Shown in pieces: positions 10,023-18,005 of a stretch of 64,000 nucleotides of DNA (its first letter is position 1; every line of letters starts with the position of its first letter). The position numbers were made by a program, and so were the translations under genes. This DNA is from PLA3 sp964592235 (lineage in GTDB: Bacteria > Planctomycetota > Phycisphaerae > UBA1845 > UTPLA1): NCBI GenBank assembly GCA_964592235.1, contig CAZQCF010000004.1:112891-176890 (forward strand), read 5' to 3'. The notes beneath the pieces are model-generated. The model ran no database searches, was not told where the DNA came from, and worked only from the letters and a program-made list of their open reading frames with translations.

Positions 10023-11624
10023 ATGGTTGATTTCAAGATTCTCGTTGCCGACAAGATCGCCGAAGAAGGCCTCGCCCGGCTGCGCGCAACGGCCGGCCTC
10101 GCAGTCGATGTGCGCACTGGTCTTTCGCCGGCCGATCTCGCGGCGGCCGTCGGTGATTACGACGGGCTGATCATTCGCTCGGGCGTGAAGGTCACCGCCG
10201 AAGTCTTCGCGAAGCCCGGGCGCTTACGCGTCATCGCGCGCGCCGGCGTCGGGGTCGACAACGTCGACGTGCCCGCGGCGACGGCGGCCGGCGTGCTCGT
10301 GATGAACACGCCCGACGCCAACACGATCTCGACGGCCGAGCACACGATGGCGATGTTGCTCGCGCTGATGCACCGCATCCCCGAAGCGCACGCGCACGTG
10401 CGCGGCGGCGCGTGGGACCGGGCGGCCTTTGTCGGGCGGCAACTGGCCGGCAAGACGCTCGGCATCGTCGGGCTGGGGCGCGTCGGGCGTGCGGTCGCCG
10501 AGCGGGCGCTGGCGTTCGGCATGGAGGTGTGGGCGTTTGATCCGTTCGTGAGCGGCGAGACGGCGCTGGACGGCGTCGTGCGAATCGCGCCGACGCTGGA
10601 CGATCTGCTCGCGCGCGTCGATTGCCTGACGCTGCACGCCGCGATGACCGGTGATAACAAAAATCTCATCGGCGCGGCGCAGCTCGCACGAATGAAGCCG
10701 TCGGCCGTGCTGGTCAACTGTGCCCGCGGCGCGCTGGTCGACGAGGCCGCTCTCGCTGACGCATTGAACAACGGCAGGCTCGCCGGGGCCGCGGTCGATG
10801 TCTTCGCCAGCGAGCCGCCGGTCGGCAGCCCGCTGCCAAGCGCGAAGAACATCGTTCTCACGCCGCACCTGGGCGCATCGACCGCCGAAGCGCAAACCGC
10901 CGTCTCCACTGATGCGGTGGATGAACTGCTCGATTACCTGTTGCACGGGCGCATCCGCGGCGCGGTGAACGTCGCCGGGCTGCCGGCCAATTTGACCGAC
11001 CGCGACCGGGCCTACCTCGATCTGGTGGCGCGGATGGCCGCCGTGCTGGCGCCGTTCTGCGCCGATGGCGTGGATCGTGTCTTCCTTGCGACACACGGGG
11101 AGCAGCATTTGACGGCGCTCTGCCCGACGCTCGCGCTGCAGGCGCTGGCCGAGCTGATGAGTCCGCACATCGAGGGGCGGTTGAACCTCGTGAATGCCGC
11201 CGCCTTCGCCCGCCAGCGCGGCATCGACGTGCAGAACGCGGCCCACTCCGCCCAGCGCGACTATCTCGAAACCGTCACGATCGAGATCGAACGGCGCGGC
11301 GCGAAGCACGCGGTCGAAGGGGCCGTGTTCGTCGACGGTCGCCCGCGCATCCTCGCCATTGATGGTTATCGCATGGAAATGGTGCCGGAGGGGCCGCTCG
11401 CGCTGATCTTCAACGATGACCGGCCCGGCGTGATCGGCGTCGTCGGAACGCTCTTCGGCGATCGGCAGATAAACATCGCGGACATGACGCTCTCGCGGCG
11501 TGATCGCACGGCGCTGATGGTCCTGCGTCTCGATGCAAAGCCGCCGGCGAACGTGCTCGACGAGCTGCGCACCCATGCGGCGATCGTGTCGGTGCAGACG
11601 GTTTCGCTCCCCTCGCTGCGATGA
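10023..11624 (+). CDS. serA: D-3-phosphoglycerate dehydrogenase, long form
   Basis: Long-form SerA of 533 aa: N-terminal substrate and NAD domains (GLGRVG at 150-155, NCARGALVDE, HLGASTAEAQ), then an ASB-like domain, then a C-terminal ACT domain (LIFNDDRPGVIGVVGTLFG). It oxidises 3-phosphoglycerate to phosphohydroxypyruvate, the first step of serine synthesis. The ACT domain usually mediates serine feedback. The ATG at 10023 begins the standard MVDFKILVADKI start; the 16 codons before it are not conserved. It probably shares an operon with the short-form paralogue just upstream. Confidence 0.92.
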   Translation: MVDFKILVADKIAEEGLARLRATAGLAVDVRTGLSPADLAAAVGDYDGLIIRSGVKVTAEVFAKPGRLRVIARAGVGVDNVDVPAATAAGVLVMNTPDANTISTAEHTMAMLLALMHRIPEAHAHVRGGAWDRAAFVGRQLAGKTLGIVGLGRVGRAVAERALAFGMEVWAFDPFVSGETALDGVVRIAPTLDDLLARVDCLTLHAAMTGDNKNLIGAAQLARMKPSAVLVNCARGALVDEAALADALNNGRLAGAAVDVFASEPPVGSPLPSAKNIVLTPHLGASTAEAQTAVSTDAVDELLDYLLHGRIRGAVNVAGLPANLTDRDRAYLDLVARMAAVLAPFCADGVDRVFLATHGEQHLTALCPTLALQALAELMSPHIEGRLNLVNAAAFARQRGIDVQNAAHSAQRDYLETVTIEIERRGAKHAVEGAVFVDGRPRILAIDGYRMEMVPEGPLALIFNDDRPGVIGVVGTLFGDRQINIADMTLSRRDRTALMVLRLDAKPPANVLDELRTHAAIVSVQTVSLPSLR

Positions 11625-11728
11625 CGCACGAGCTCGTTCGGACGCGCGCAGAAGCCGACGGATGGCGATCCGTCGACTTCAATGCGTGATGAGAGACGCG
11701 AATTAAGGAATGCGATGCGCGGGCAGAG

Positions 11729-11995
11729 TTACTGATTGCCCGACTGTTCTTCGAGCATTTTCCGAAGGTACGCGTTTTCGCGCCGCGTCGCCTCCAGATC
11801 GAACAACAGATACTTGATCGACAGGCGAAGATAATCAATCGAGTCCTGCAAGCTGCTCACGGTCTTGCGCAGCTTCTCGTGCCGCTCCTTGGTCTGCTCG
11901 GCCAGCGCCGTCATCTTGGATTTTTCCGCATCCGGCAGGTTGCCGATCTCCTGAACCAACTCGGCCAGCTTCTTCTGAAAGGAATTCTCGTCCAT
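11729..11995 (-). CDS. Small coiled-coil protein
   Basis: An 88-aa hydrophilic protein, almost entirely helical, with heptad-like spacing (ERHEKLRKTVSSLQDSIDYL and LLFDLEATRRENAYLRKML). No signal peptide or membrane segment. A strong Shine-Dalgarno (GGAGGAG) precedes the ATG at 11995, supporting a real gene. Function unknown; the shape suggests a dimeric adaptor or regulator. It is divergent from the TPR membrane protein gene. Confidence 0.75.
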   Translation of the reverse strand: MDENSFQKKLAELVQEIGNLPDAEKSKMTALAEQTKERHEKLRKTVSSLQDSIDYLRLSIKYLLFDLEATRRENAYLRKMLEEQSGNQ

Positions 11996-12286
11996 GGCCT
12001 CTCTCCTCCCCCTCGCCTCGCGGCGAATCCCCCTCGGGCGACCCCGCTTCGCCCGTCACTTGACTGCGAGGGATTGAGAGCAACCCGCATGCCGCGCCGC
12101 TGGCGGTCCGGTCTCGTTCCATGGGTGCGAGAATTCCGACCCTGCGGCTCTGGGCGCTGGTTCAGGTCCGAATTGGAGTACGCCGCCATCCACCGCGTGT
12201 TGATCGTCGACCACATCGCGATTCGAAAACGCAACGCGCCGTGGGCAACCAGGCGGCATTTGTCTTTCGACGCAACCTGCCCGACG

Positions 12287-14035
12287 ATGTCGCTCATGAA
12301 CGCCGACTCCGCCACGGCTGCCTGGCAACGCACTCTGCACGAACGCGACCGCGCGGAGTCGAGCCGGCCATGGGTGACGCTCGCATTCGGCGCCGCCGTC
12401 GCGATGGTGACCGTCGCCGCATTCTGGGACTGCGCGAGCAACGGCTTCGTCAACTGGGACGATGATCGCAACTTCCTCCAGAACGAGTCGTATCGCGGCG
12501 TCGGCGTCGAGCAAGTTCGCTGGGCGTGGCGGACCTACCACCTCGGCGTCTGGCAGCCGGCTGCGTGGATGTTGCTCGGCGCGCAGTACGAGTGGTTCGG
12601 GCTTGAACCGCGCGGCTATCACGTTGTCAGCATCGTTCTGCACGGTCTCACGAGCGCGGCGCTGTTCGGCGTGACGCTCGCTCTCCTGCGCGCACTCGGG
12701 CCGCGCGAGGCGACGTTGAATCGCCTGCGCGGGGCGGCGGCTGTCGCGGCGATTGCGTTCGCGATTCACCCGTTGCGCGTGGAGGCGGTCGCGTGGGCGT
12801 CGTGTCAGCCCTATCTCCCGGCGGCGCTGTTCTTTCTGCTGGCGGTTGGGGCATACTTGCGCGCGTGGCGGATGCCGGCGCGCGGACGACGGGGCAAATG
12901 GCTCGCGGTGTGCTTTGCCTGTTATGTCATGGCCGTGTTGTTCAAGGCCGTTGCGGTGACGCTGCCGGCGGTGCTGTTCTTGCTGGATTGGCTTTTCGCG
13001 CGGCGCGCAAATCCGTCGCCGCGGTGCATTCCGTGGCCCGTGCTGCTATTGGAAAAGGTGCCGTTCTTCGCTGTCGCGGTCGCGGTGTCGATCTTTGCGG
13101 CGCGAGCGAAGGATTTCAACGATTCTCGCGCGCCGTTGGCGGATTTCAACGTCGCTGCCCGACTCGGCAGCGCATGCAGCGCGCTAGTCTTGGGCCCCGT
13201 GCAAACCGTTGTTCCGACTCGCCTGACCCCCTACAAGCAACTGCCCGCCGACATCTCGATTTGGAAATCGCCTTATGTCTTGAATGTGATGTTGTTGCTG
13301 ATATTGACGCGATGGTGCACGAGCGACATCCGCCGCCGACCCGGATTGTTCGCCGCATGGCTGGCATACCTCATCATCCTCCTGCCCAACGCCGGATTGA
13401 TTCAGTTCAGTCAACAACTGACGGCCGATCGCTATACCTATCTCGCCACCATGCCGCTGTTCGTGTTGCTCGCGGCGGGGCTGGCGAGCCTGTTGCGTCA
13501 TTCGAAGGCGGCGTGGGGGGGCGGAGTGGCCGCCATGTTCGCCGCCAGTGCGGTGTTGTGGCCGATCACGCGGCAGCAGTCGGCAATCTGGCGCGATGGG
13601 GTGGCGTTGTGGTCGCGCGCGGTCGAGCTGGATCCCGATTGCGCGGTGGCGCAGTGCAATCTCGGCGAAGCGCACTTGCAGGTGTCCAAACACCGCGCGG
13701 CCGAGCTGGCGCTGCGCCGCGCGATCGAGATCGATCCGACGCTGTCGTTCGCGTGGTCGAATCTCGGCGTCGTGCAGTTCGCGCGCGGCGATTCGGCGGC
13801 CGCCGTGGAGTCCTTCGAGCGTGCGCTGAATGCTTCGCCGCCGCTCGCCGGGCTGGACAAGGCCCGCACGCACGCGGCGCTCGGCGCGGCTTACGCGGGC
13901 CTGCGGAAAGATGATCTCGCTTGGAAACACACGCTCATCGCGCGCGACCTGGGTTTCGCGCCGGCGCAGAAGATGATCGATTATCTATCGCAGTTTTCAA
14001 GGCCGCCGGCCGCGTCCAACCGCGCGATGGATTGA
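12287..14035 (+). CDS. TMTC/PMT-like membrane protein with C-terminal TPR repeats
   Basis: A protein of 582 aa with about ten hydrophobic segments followed by at least two TPR units (ELDPDCAVAQCNLGEAHLQ and AIEIDPTLSFAWSNLGVVQF). The first periplasmic loop carries an acidic cluster (NWDDDRNFLQN, Asp58-60), as expected for GT-C glycosyltransferases. A conserved AIHPLRVEAVAWASC block recurs in the paralogues at 42342 and 44315. Likely a lipid-linked sugar transferase or a glycan assembly protein. The start could also be the ATG at 12296. The upstream 290 bp contain no other gene I can support. Confidence 0.75.
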   Translation: MSLMNADSATAAWQRTLHERDRAESSRPWVTLAFGAAVAMVTVAAFWDCASNGFVNWDDDRNFLQNESYRGVGVEQVRWAWRTYHLGVWQPAAWMLLGAQYEWFGLEPRGYHVVSIVLHGLTSAALFGVTLALLRALGPREATLNRLRGAAAVAAIAFAIHPLRVEAVAWASCQPYLPAALFFLLAVGAYLRAWRMPARGRRGKWLAVCFACYVMAVLFKAVAVTLPAVLFLLDWLFARRANPSPRCIPWPVLLLEKVPFFAVAVAVSIFAARAKDFNDSRAPLADFNVAARLGSACSALVLGPVQTVVPTRLTPYKQLPADISIWKSPYVLNVMLLLILTRWCTSDIRRRPGLFAAWLAYLIILLPNAGLIQFSQQLTADRYTYLATMPLFVLLAAGLASLLRHSKAAWGGGVAAMFAASAVLWPITRQQSAIWRDGVALWSRAVELDPDCAVAQCNLGEAHLQVSKHRAAELALRRAIEIDPTLSFAWSNLGVVQFARGDSAAAVESFERALNASPPLAGLDKARTHAALGAAYAGLRKDDLAWKHTLIARDLGFAPAQKMIDYLSQFSRPPAASNRAMD

Positions 14036-14040
14036 ACGCA

Positions 14041-15045
14041 TCACCCCGCGTGGCGCGCGGTGTCCTCAAACTCATCGCGGGAGTCGTCGTCTTCGGCCGG
14101 CACGACGGCGTCCGCCCCAGGCGGGGCGGTCTGCGTCGCCGCCGTTGTTGCATCCGTCGTGAATCGCCGCCATGCGCCGGCGATCGGCCCGCTCAAGGCA
14201 TACGCCGCGGTTGTCAGGGCCAGCGTGAACTGCGGCTGCACGACGAAGCCGATCAGCAGCACGATCAACAGCGCCACGACCTGCCGGAACGGTCGGCGGC
14301 CGCGCAGGACAGCGTTCACAATGTGCGGATAGCGAAACCGGCTGACCATGAGCAGGCCCAGCAGCATCGCGAACGGCGGCATCAGCAGCGCAAGCACCTG
14401 CGGCGCCCAGAGCGGCGCGAACTCGCGCAGATCGCGCAGCGTGTCCTGGTGAAAAATCACCAATCCGACGATCGCGCCGGCCGCGCCGGGCGACGGCAGC
14501 CCGCGAAAACCCATGTGCGCCGATTCATCCTGCACATTCTCAACGTTGAACCGCGCCAGGCGCAGCGCGGCGCAGCAGACAAACACCGCCGCCATAACCC
14601 ACTCGGCGCGCCAGTAAATAAGTTGCAAGCGCGACAACTGCGAGATTTGTCCCGGATGGGCGATGGTGATGACCAGCATCGCCGGCGCGACGCCGAAACT
14701 CACCACGTCCGCGAGGCTGTCGAGCTGCGCGCCGAACTCGCTCGTCTTGCGAGTGAACCGCGCGAGGCGGCCGTCGATTCCGTCGAAGAACATCGACAAC
14801 ACGATCAGGTACGCGCCGATCGACAGAAACGTGGGGAAGACGCGTTCGAGCTTCTCGCTGCCCATCGCGAGAATTTCGCGATCCCCGCCGGCCGCATGGA
14901 TCGATAGCAAACACATGTAGATCGCGCCGACGCCGCAGATGAGATTGCCCAGCGTTGCCAGCGAAGGCAACACGGCCACGGTCTTGAGCGCGCGCTCCCG
15001 TCGGCGGGCGCGCTTCTGTTCAGGGCCGAGCTTCACGATTCGCAT
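14041..15045 (-). CDS. pssA: CDP-diacylglycerol-serine O-phosphatidyltransferase
   Basis: Integral membrane enzyme (334 aa) making phosphatidylserine from CDP-diacylglycerol and serine. The CDP-alcohol phosphotransferase signature D-x2-DG-x2-AR-x8-G-x3-D-x3-D is complete (Asp88, Asp91, Ala95-Arg96, Gly105, Asp109, Asp113). Several membrane helices follow. The C-terminal ~40 residues are acidic and low in complexity. It follows psd by 49 nt, and the order ilvE-psd-pssA on one strand gives a phosphatidylethanolamine pathway unit. It converges with the TPR protein gene (5 nt gap). Confidence 0.93.
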   Translation of the reverse strand: MRIVKLGPEQKRARRRERALKTVAVLPSLATLGNLICGVGAIYMCLLSIHAAGGDREILAMGSEKLERVFPTFLSIGAYLIVLSMFFDGIDGRLARFTRKTSEFGAQLDSLADVVSFGVAPAMLVITIAHPGQISQLSRLQLIYWRAEWVMAAVFVCCAALRLARFNVENVQDESAHMGFRGLPSPGAAGAIVGLVIFHQDTLRDLREFAPLWAPQVLALLMPPFAMLLGLLMVSRFRYPHIVNAVLRGRRPFRQVVALLIVLLIGFVVQPQFTLALTTAAYALSGPIAGAWRRFTTDATTAATQTAPPGADAVVPAEDDDSRDEFEDTARHAG

Positions 15046-15094
15046 GATGCAACGCTTCTCAAAGAGCCAATTACGCGGGCAGTCGAATACCGGA

Positions 15095-15766
15095 TTACCC
15101 GCGCCGGCGAAGGATTATACTGCTGCCGCCGCTCACGGTATCGCCGACTTTCACCGCCAGCTCCAGGCCCTTGTCCGCCGGCAGAATCACATCGGTCCGC
15201 GAGCCGAACTTGATTAACCCGTAGCGATGGCCGCGCGTCACGCGATCGCCCACGGCCGCATGGCAGATGATCCGCCGGGCGATCAATCCCGCGATCTGAC
15301 GCACGATGACCGGGCCGGGCGTGCCGTCGTCGGGGGCGATCACGGCCGTGCACGATTCGTTTCGCACACCGCATTCGGGATGCCGCGCGTCGAGAAATTC
15401 CCCCGGTTTGTGCGTCACCGACTCGATGCGCCCACCGCAGGGCATGCGGTTGACGTGAACATTGAACACCGAGAGGAAAATGCTGATCTTCAGAACCGGG
15501 CCCTCGAACCCGTCGCACTGCTCAAGGCGTGCCGCCTCGGTGACACGACCATCAGCGGGCGAGACCAGGACGCCCGGCTCCGAAGGGATCGTGCGTCGCG
15601 GATCGCGAAAGAACGCGAGAACAAAGACCCACACCGCCAGCAGCGGCGCGAGCAGTAGATACCACGGATTACCCGAGACACCGAGATACACGCCCACCGC
15701 GCCGGGCACGCCGCACAGCAGCGTCGCCAGGGCGATCTCGCGGAACCCTTCCCGTGCGATCGGCAC
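15095..15766 (-). CDS. psd: Phosphatidylserine decarboxylase proenzyme
   Basis: Short-form Psd (223 aa) that decarboxylates phosphatidylserine to phosphatidylethanolamine. It has an N-terminal hydrophobic hairpin, the FFRDP(R) strand, SPADG, FLSVFNVHVNR and, near the C-terminus, GGSS, where self-cleavage between Gly and Ser creates the pyruvoyl group. The start is a GTG at 15766 whose first base overlaps the last base of the ilvE stop (TAGTG), implying translational coupling. It works with pssA immediately downstream. Confidence 0.93.
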   Translation of the reverse strand: MPIAREGFREIALATLLCGVPGAVGVYLGVSGNPWYLLLAPLLAVWVFVLAFFRDPRRTIPSEPGVLVSPADGRVTEAARLEQCDGFEGPVLKISIFLSVFNVHVNRMPCGGRIESVTHKPGEFLDARHPECGVRNESCTAVIAPDDGTPGPVIVRQIAGLIARRIICHAAVGDRVTRGHRYGLIKFGSRTDVILPADKGLELAVKVGDTVSGGSSIILRRRG

Positions 15767-16662
15767 TACAGCAGATCCTCGCCGCTCTTGATGTGCGCGC
15801 GGAAATCGGCGATGAGCTGCTTCGTGATCGGGCCCGGCGTGCCGTCGCCGACCGGTCGTTTGTCGATCTCGTTGATCGGGCAGACCTCGGCGCCGGTGCC
15901 GGTGATGAACATCTCATCGGCGTAGTACAAATCGGTCCGCGTCAGGGTCGTCTCCTCAACGGCGATGCCGCGCTTCTGGGCGAAGGCCATCACCAGTCGC
16001 CGCGTGACGCCGCCGAGCAAGCCGCAATGCGGCGCGGGGGTGCGCAGCTTGCCGCGTGTGACAATAAAGAGGTTGTCGCCGGTGCATTCCGCGACGTAGC
16101 CCTCGTGATTGAGCATGACCGCCTCAAGACAGCCCGCGTCGATCGCCTCGATCTTCGCGAGGATGTTGTTCAGGTAGTTCAGGCTCTTGATCTGCGGCGA
16201 GAGGGCGGCCGGGTGATTGCGGATCGTCGCCGCGGTGACGATCTTCATGCCCTTCTCGTACAACTCGGGCGGGTACATCTGAATCTTGTCAACGATGATG
16301 AACGCCTCGCCCTGAATCGTGCGGAACGGATGAATGCCCAGCGTGCCCGCGCCGCGCAGGCCGACCAGGCGAATGTACCCATCCTTGCAGTTGTTCGCCT
16401 TGATCGTCGCCTTCATCGCGTCGACGAGCTGATCGGAGGTCCACGGCAGCGACAGGCGAATCGCCTTCAGGCTGGCGTCCCAGCGCTGCATGTGCGCGCG
16501 GCATTCAAAGATCTTCCCGTTGTAAACGCGAATGCCCTCAAACACGCCGTCGCCGTACAGCAGGCCGTGCGAGAAAACGCTGACGCGAGCCTCGGCCGTC
16601 GGCACGAGTTCGCCGTTCAGCCAGATTTTGAGATTTGGGTTCGGCGTATAGTCTTCGGCCAT
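15766..16662 (-). CDS. ilvE: Branched-chain amino acid aminotransferase
   Basis: Fold-type IV PLP aminotransferase (298 aa) that interconverts branched-chain amino acids and their 2-oxo acids. Visible are the start IWLNGELVP, the block HGLLYGDGVFEGIRVY, the PLP-lysine region (QIKSLNYLNNILA), GYVAECTGDNLF and TGTGAEVCPI. The ATG at 16662 has GGGAGG about 8 nt upstream, which rejects the 61-codon upstream extension. The stop overlaps the psd start. Confidence 0.93.
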   Translation of the reverse strand: MAEDYTPNPNLKIWLNGELVPTAEARVSVFSHGLLYGDGVFEGIRVYNGKIFECRAHMQRWDASLKAIRLSLPWTSDQLVDAMKATIKANNCKDGYIRLVGLRGAGTLGIHPFRTIQGEAFIIVDKIQMYPPELYEKGMKIVTAATIRNHPAALSPQIKSLNYLNNILAKIEAIDAGCLEAVMLNHEGYVAECTGDNLFIVTRGKLRTPAPHCGLLGGVTRRLVMAFAQKRGIAVEETTLTRTDLYYADEMFITGTGAEVCPINEIDKRPVGDGTPGPITKQLIADFRAHIKSGEDLL

Positions 16663-16902
16663 CGTGGCGCCTCCCTTGGGTCGAACGTGATCGATGTTGG
16701 CTACGCGCCTCGAACTTTCCAAAACGCTCATTGTACCCGCCTCGCTTTCTTTCGTCTTGATCGCGTGGGCGATCAGGGCTCTACGGTTGAACGACGTGCG
16801 ACGGGATATCAAGCGGCGAACAAGTTCGCCGGCTAAATGAACCATACAACGTGGTCAGGCGGCGAATCACAGGCCTCGCACAGCGGGCCACAGACCACTG
16901 AA

Positions 16903-17760
16903 TTATTCTACCCGACCGTCGACCAAATGCACCACCTCGTCGGCCGATCGGGCCAGGTCCCGGTCGTGGGTCACCATCACCAGCGTCTGACCGCCCCGGT
17001 TCAACTCACGGAGCAGATCCAGAATCTCCCGCCCCGTCCTGGCGTCCAGATTTCCCGTCGGCTCGTCGGCAAACAGCACCGCCGGCTCGTTCATCAGCGC
17101 GCGGCAGATCGCCACGCGCTGTCGCTCGCCGCCGGATAACTCGTTCGGTCGATGTCGCAATCGCGCCTTCAGGCCGACGCGCTCCAGCAGTGCCCGCGCA
17201 CGTGCCTCGGCCTCGCGGCGGTTCGCCAACCAATGCCCCACCGGCCGACCGACCATCGCCGGCAGCAGCACATTCTCCAGCACGTCGCATTCCGGAAGCA
17301 GGTGATAAAACTGAAAAACGAATCCGAATGCCGTGTTCAGCCAATTGTCCCGCTGCTGCGCCAGGAAGCGATGGGGCCATCTTGCCTCCCTTGACGCAGC
17401 GGCCCCGGCAGGCGAGCTGCCCGATGCCGTTGAGCCGGTTGCCGCTCCAGCCTGTACGCCCGCAGCACGGGCCGGTTCGGCCGTCCCAGCGAAACCTTCC
17501 TCGCGGCCCTTCGGAATCTTCCGCAGGCCCTCCGGCTCAAACAACGGCTGCCGCCGGAAATACACCTGCCCGCGCTGCGGGACATCCAGTCCGCTCATCA
17601 CGTGCAGCAGCGTACTCTTGCCGCTGCCGCTGCTTCCGGTAATCACGACAAACCGCCCCGCCTCGATGCGCACATCCACCCCGCGCAGGACCGGCAACTC
17701 CGTCCGTCCCAGCCGGTAGGCTTTGTGAATGCCCTCGCAGCGAAGGATGGGGTCAGGCAT
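16903..17760 (-). CDS. LolD-like ABC transporter ATP-binding protein with insertion
   Basis: ATPase of the LolD/MacB exporter class: Walker A GSSGSGKST (42-50), Q-loop FQFYHLLPE (Gln150), signature LSGGERQ (208-214), Walker B LFADEPTGNLD (from 229). The start at 17760 is set by MPDPILRCEGIHK. Residues ~79-136 are an Ala/Gly-rich insertion absent from ordinary LolD proteins, which explains 285 aa instead of ~230. The LolC/E-like permease lies upstream on the same strand after a 245-nt spacer carrying repeats, so the two probably form one lipoprotein- or substrate-releasing complex. Confidence 0.88.
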   Translation of the reverse strand: MPDPILRCEGIHKAYRLGRTELPVLRGVDVRIEAGRFVVITGSSGSGKSTLLHVMSGLDVPQRGQVYFRRQPLFEPEGLRKIPKGREEGFAGTAEPARAAGVQAGAATGSTASGSSPAGAAASREARWPHRFLAQQRDNWLNTAFGFVFQFYHLLPECDVLENVLLPAMVGRPVGHWLANRREAEARARALLERVGLKARLRHRPNELSGGERQRVAICRALMNEPAVLFADEPTGNLDARTGREILDLLRELNRGGQTLVMVTHDRDLARSADEVVHLVDGRVE

Positions 17761-17798
17761 GGCGCGACCTCCGATCCGTGCCTTCGCATGAATAGACA

Positions 17799-18005
17799 AA
17801 TGGCGAATGGCGAAGGGCGAAGGGCGAAAGAAAGCGATGCGCCGCTGTGCCGTGTTGGCTTAGAGCGCCTAACAGAAAGGGGGGTACGGGCGTCCCGCCC
17901 GTCCAATCACCGTGAACCGCTTTCATTGTGTTGGGTGCTCTTCGTTTTGCCACGCGATCCTCAATCCGGTTCAGGCCAATTTTGCAATTCGCTCTTCGCA
18001 ATTCG
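17799..18005. repeat. Intergenic (TT)CGC-ATTCGC type short repeats
   Basis: Spacer between the ATPase and permease genes. It holds tandem-like units: GGCGAATGGCGAAGGGCGAA around 17803-17830, and GCAATTCGCTCTTCGCAATTCGC around 17984-18010. Related units occur at 49793-49816 and 52450-52486. No open frame with coding character is present. Confidence 0.55.

Noticed and set aside
10224..11576. 450-codon minus-strand open frame
   Set aside because: Antisense of the long-form serA.
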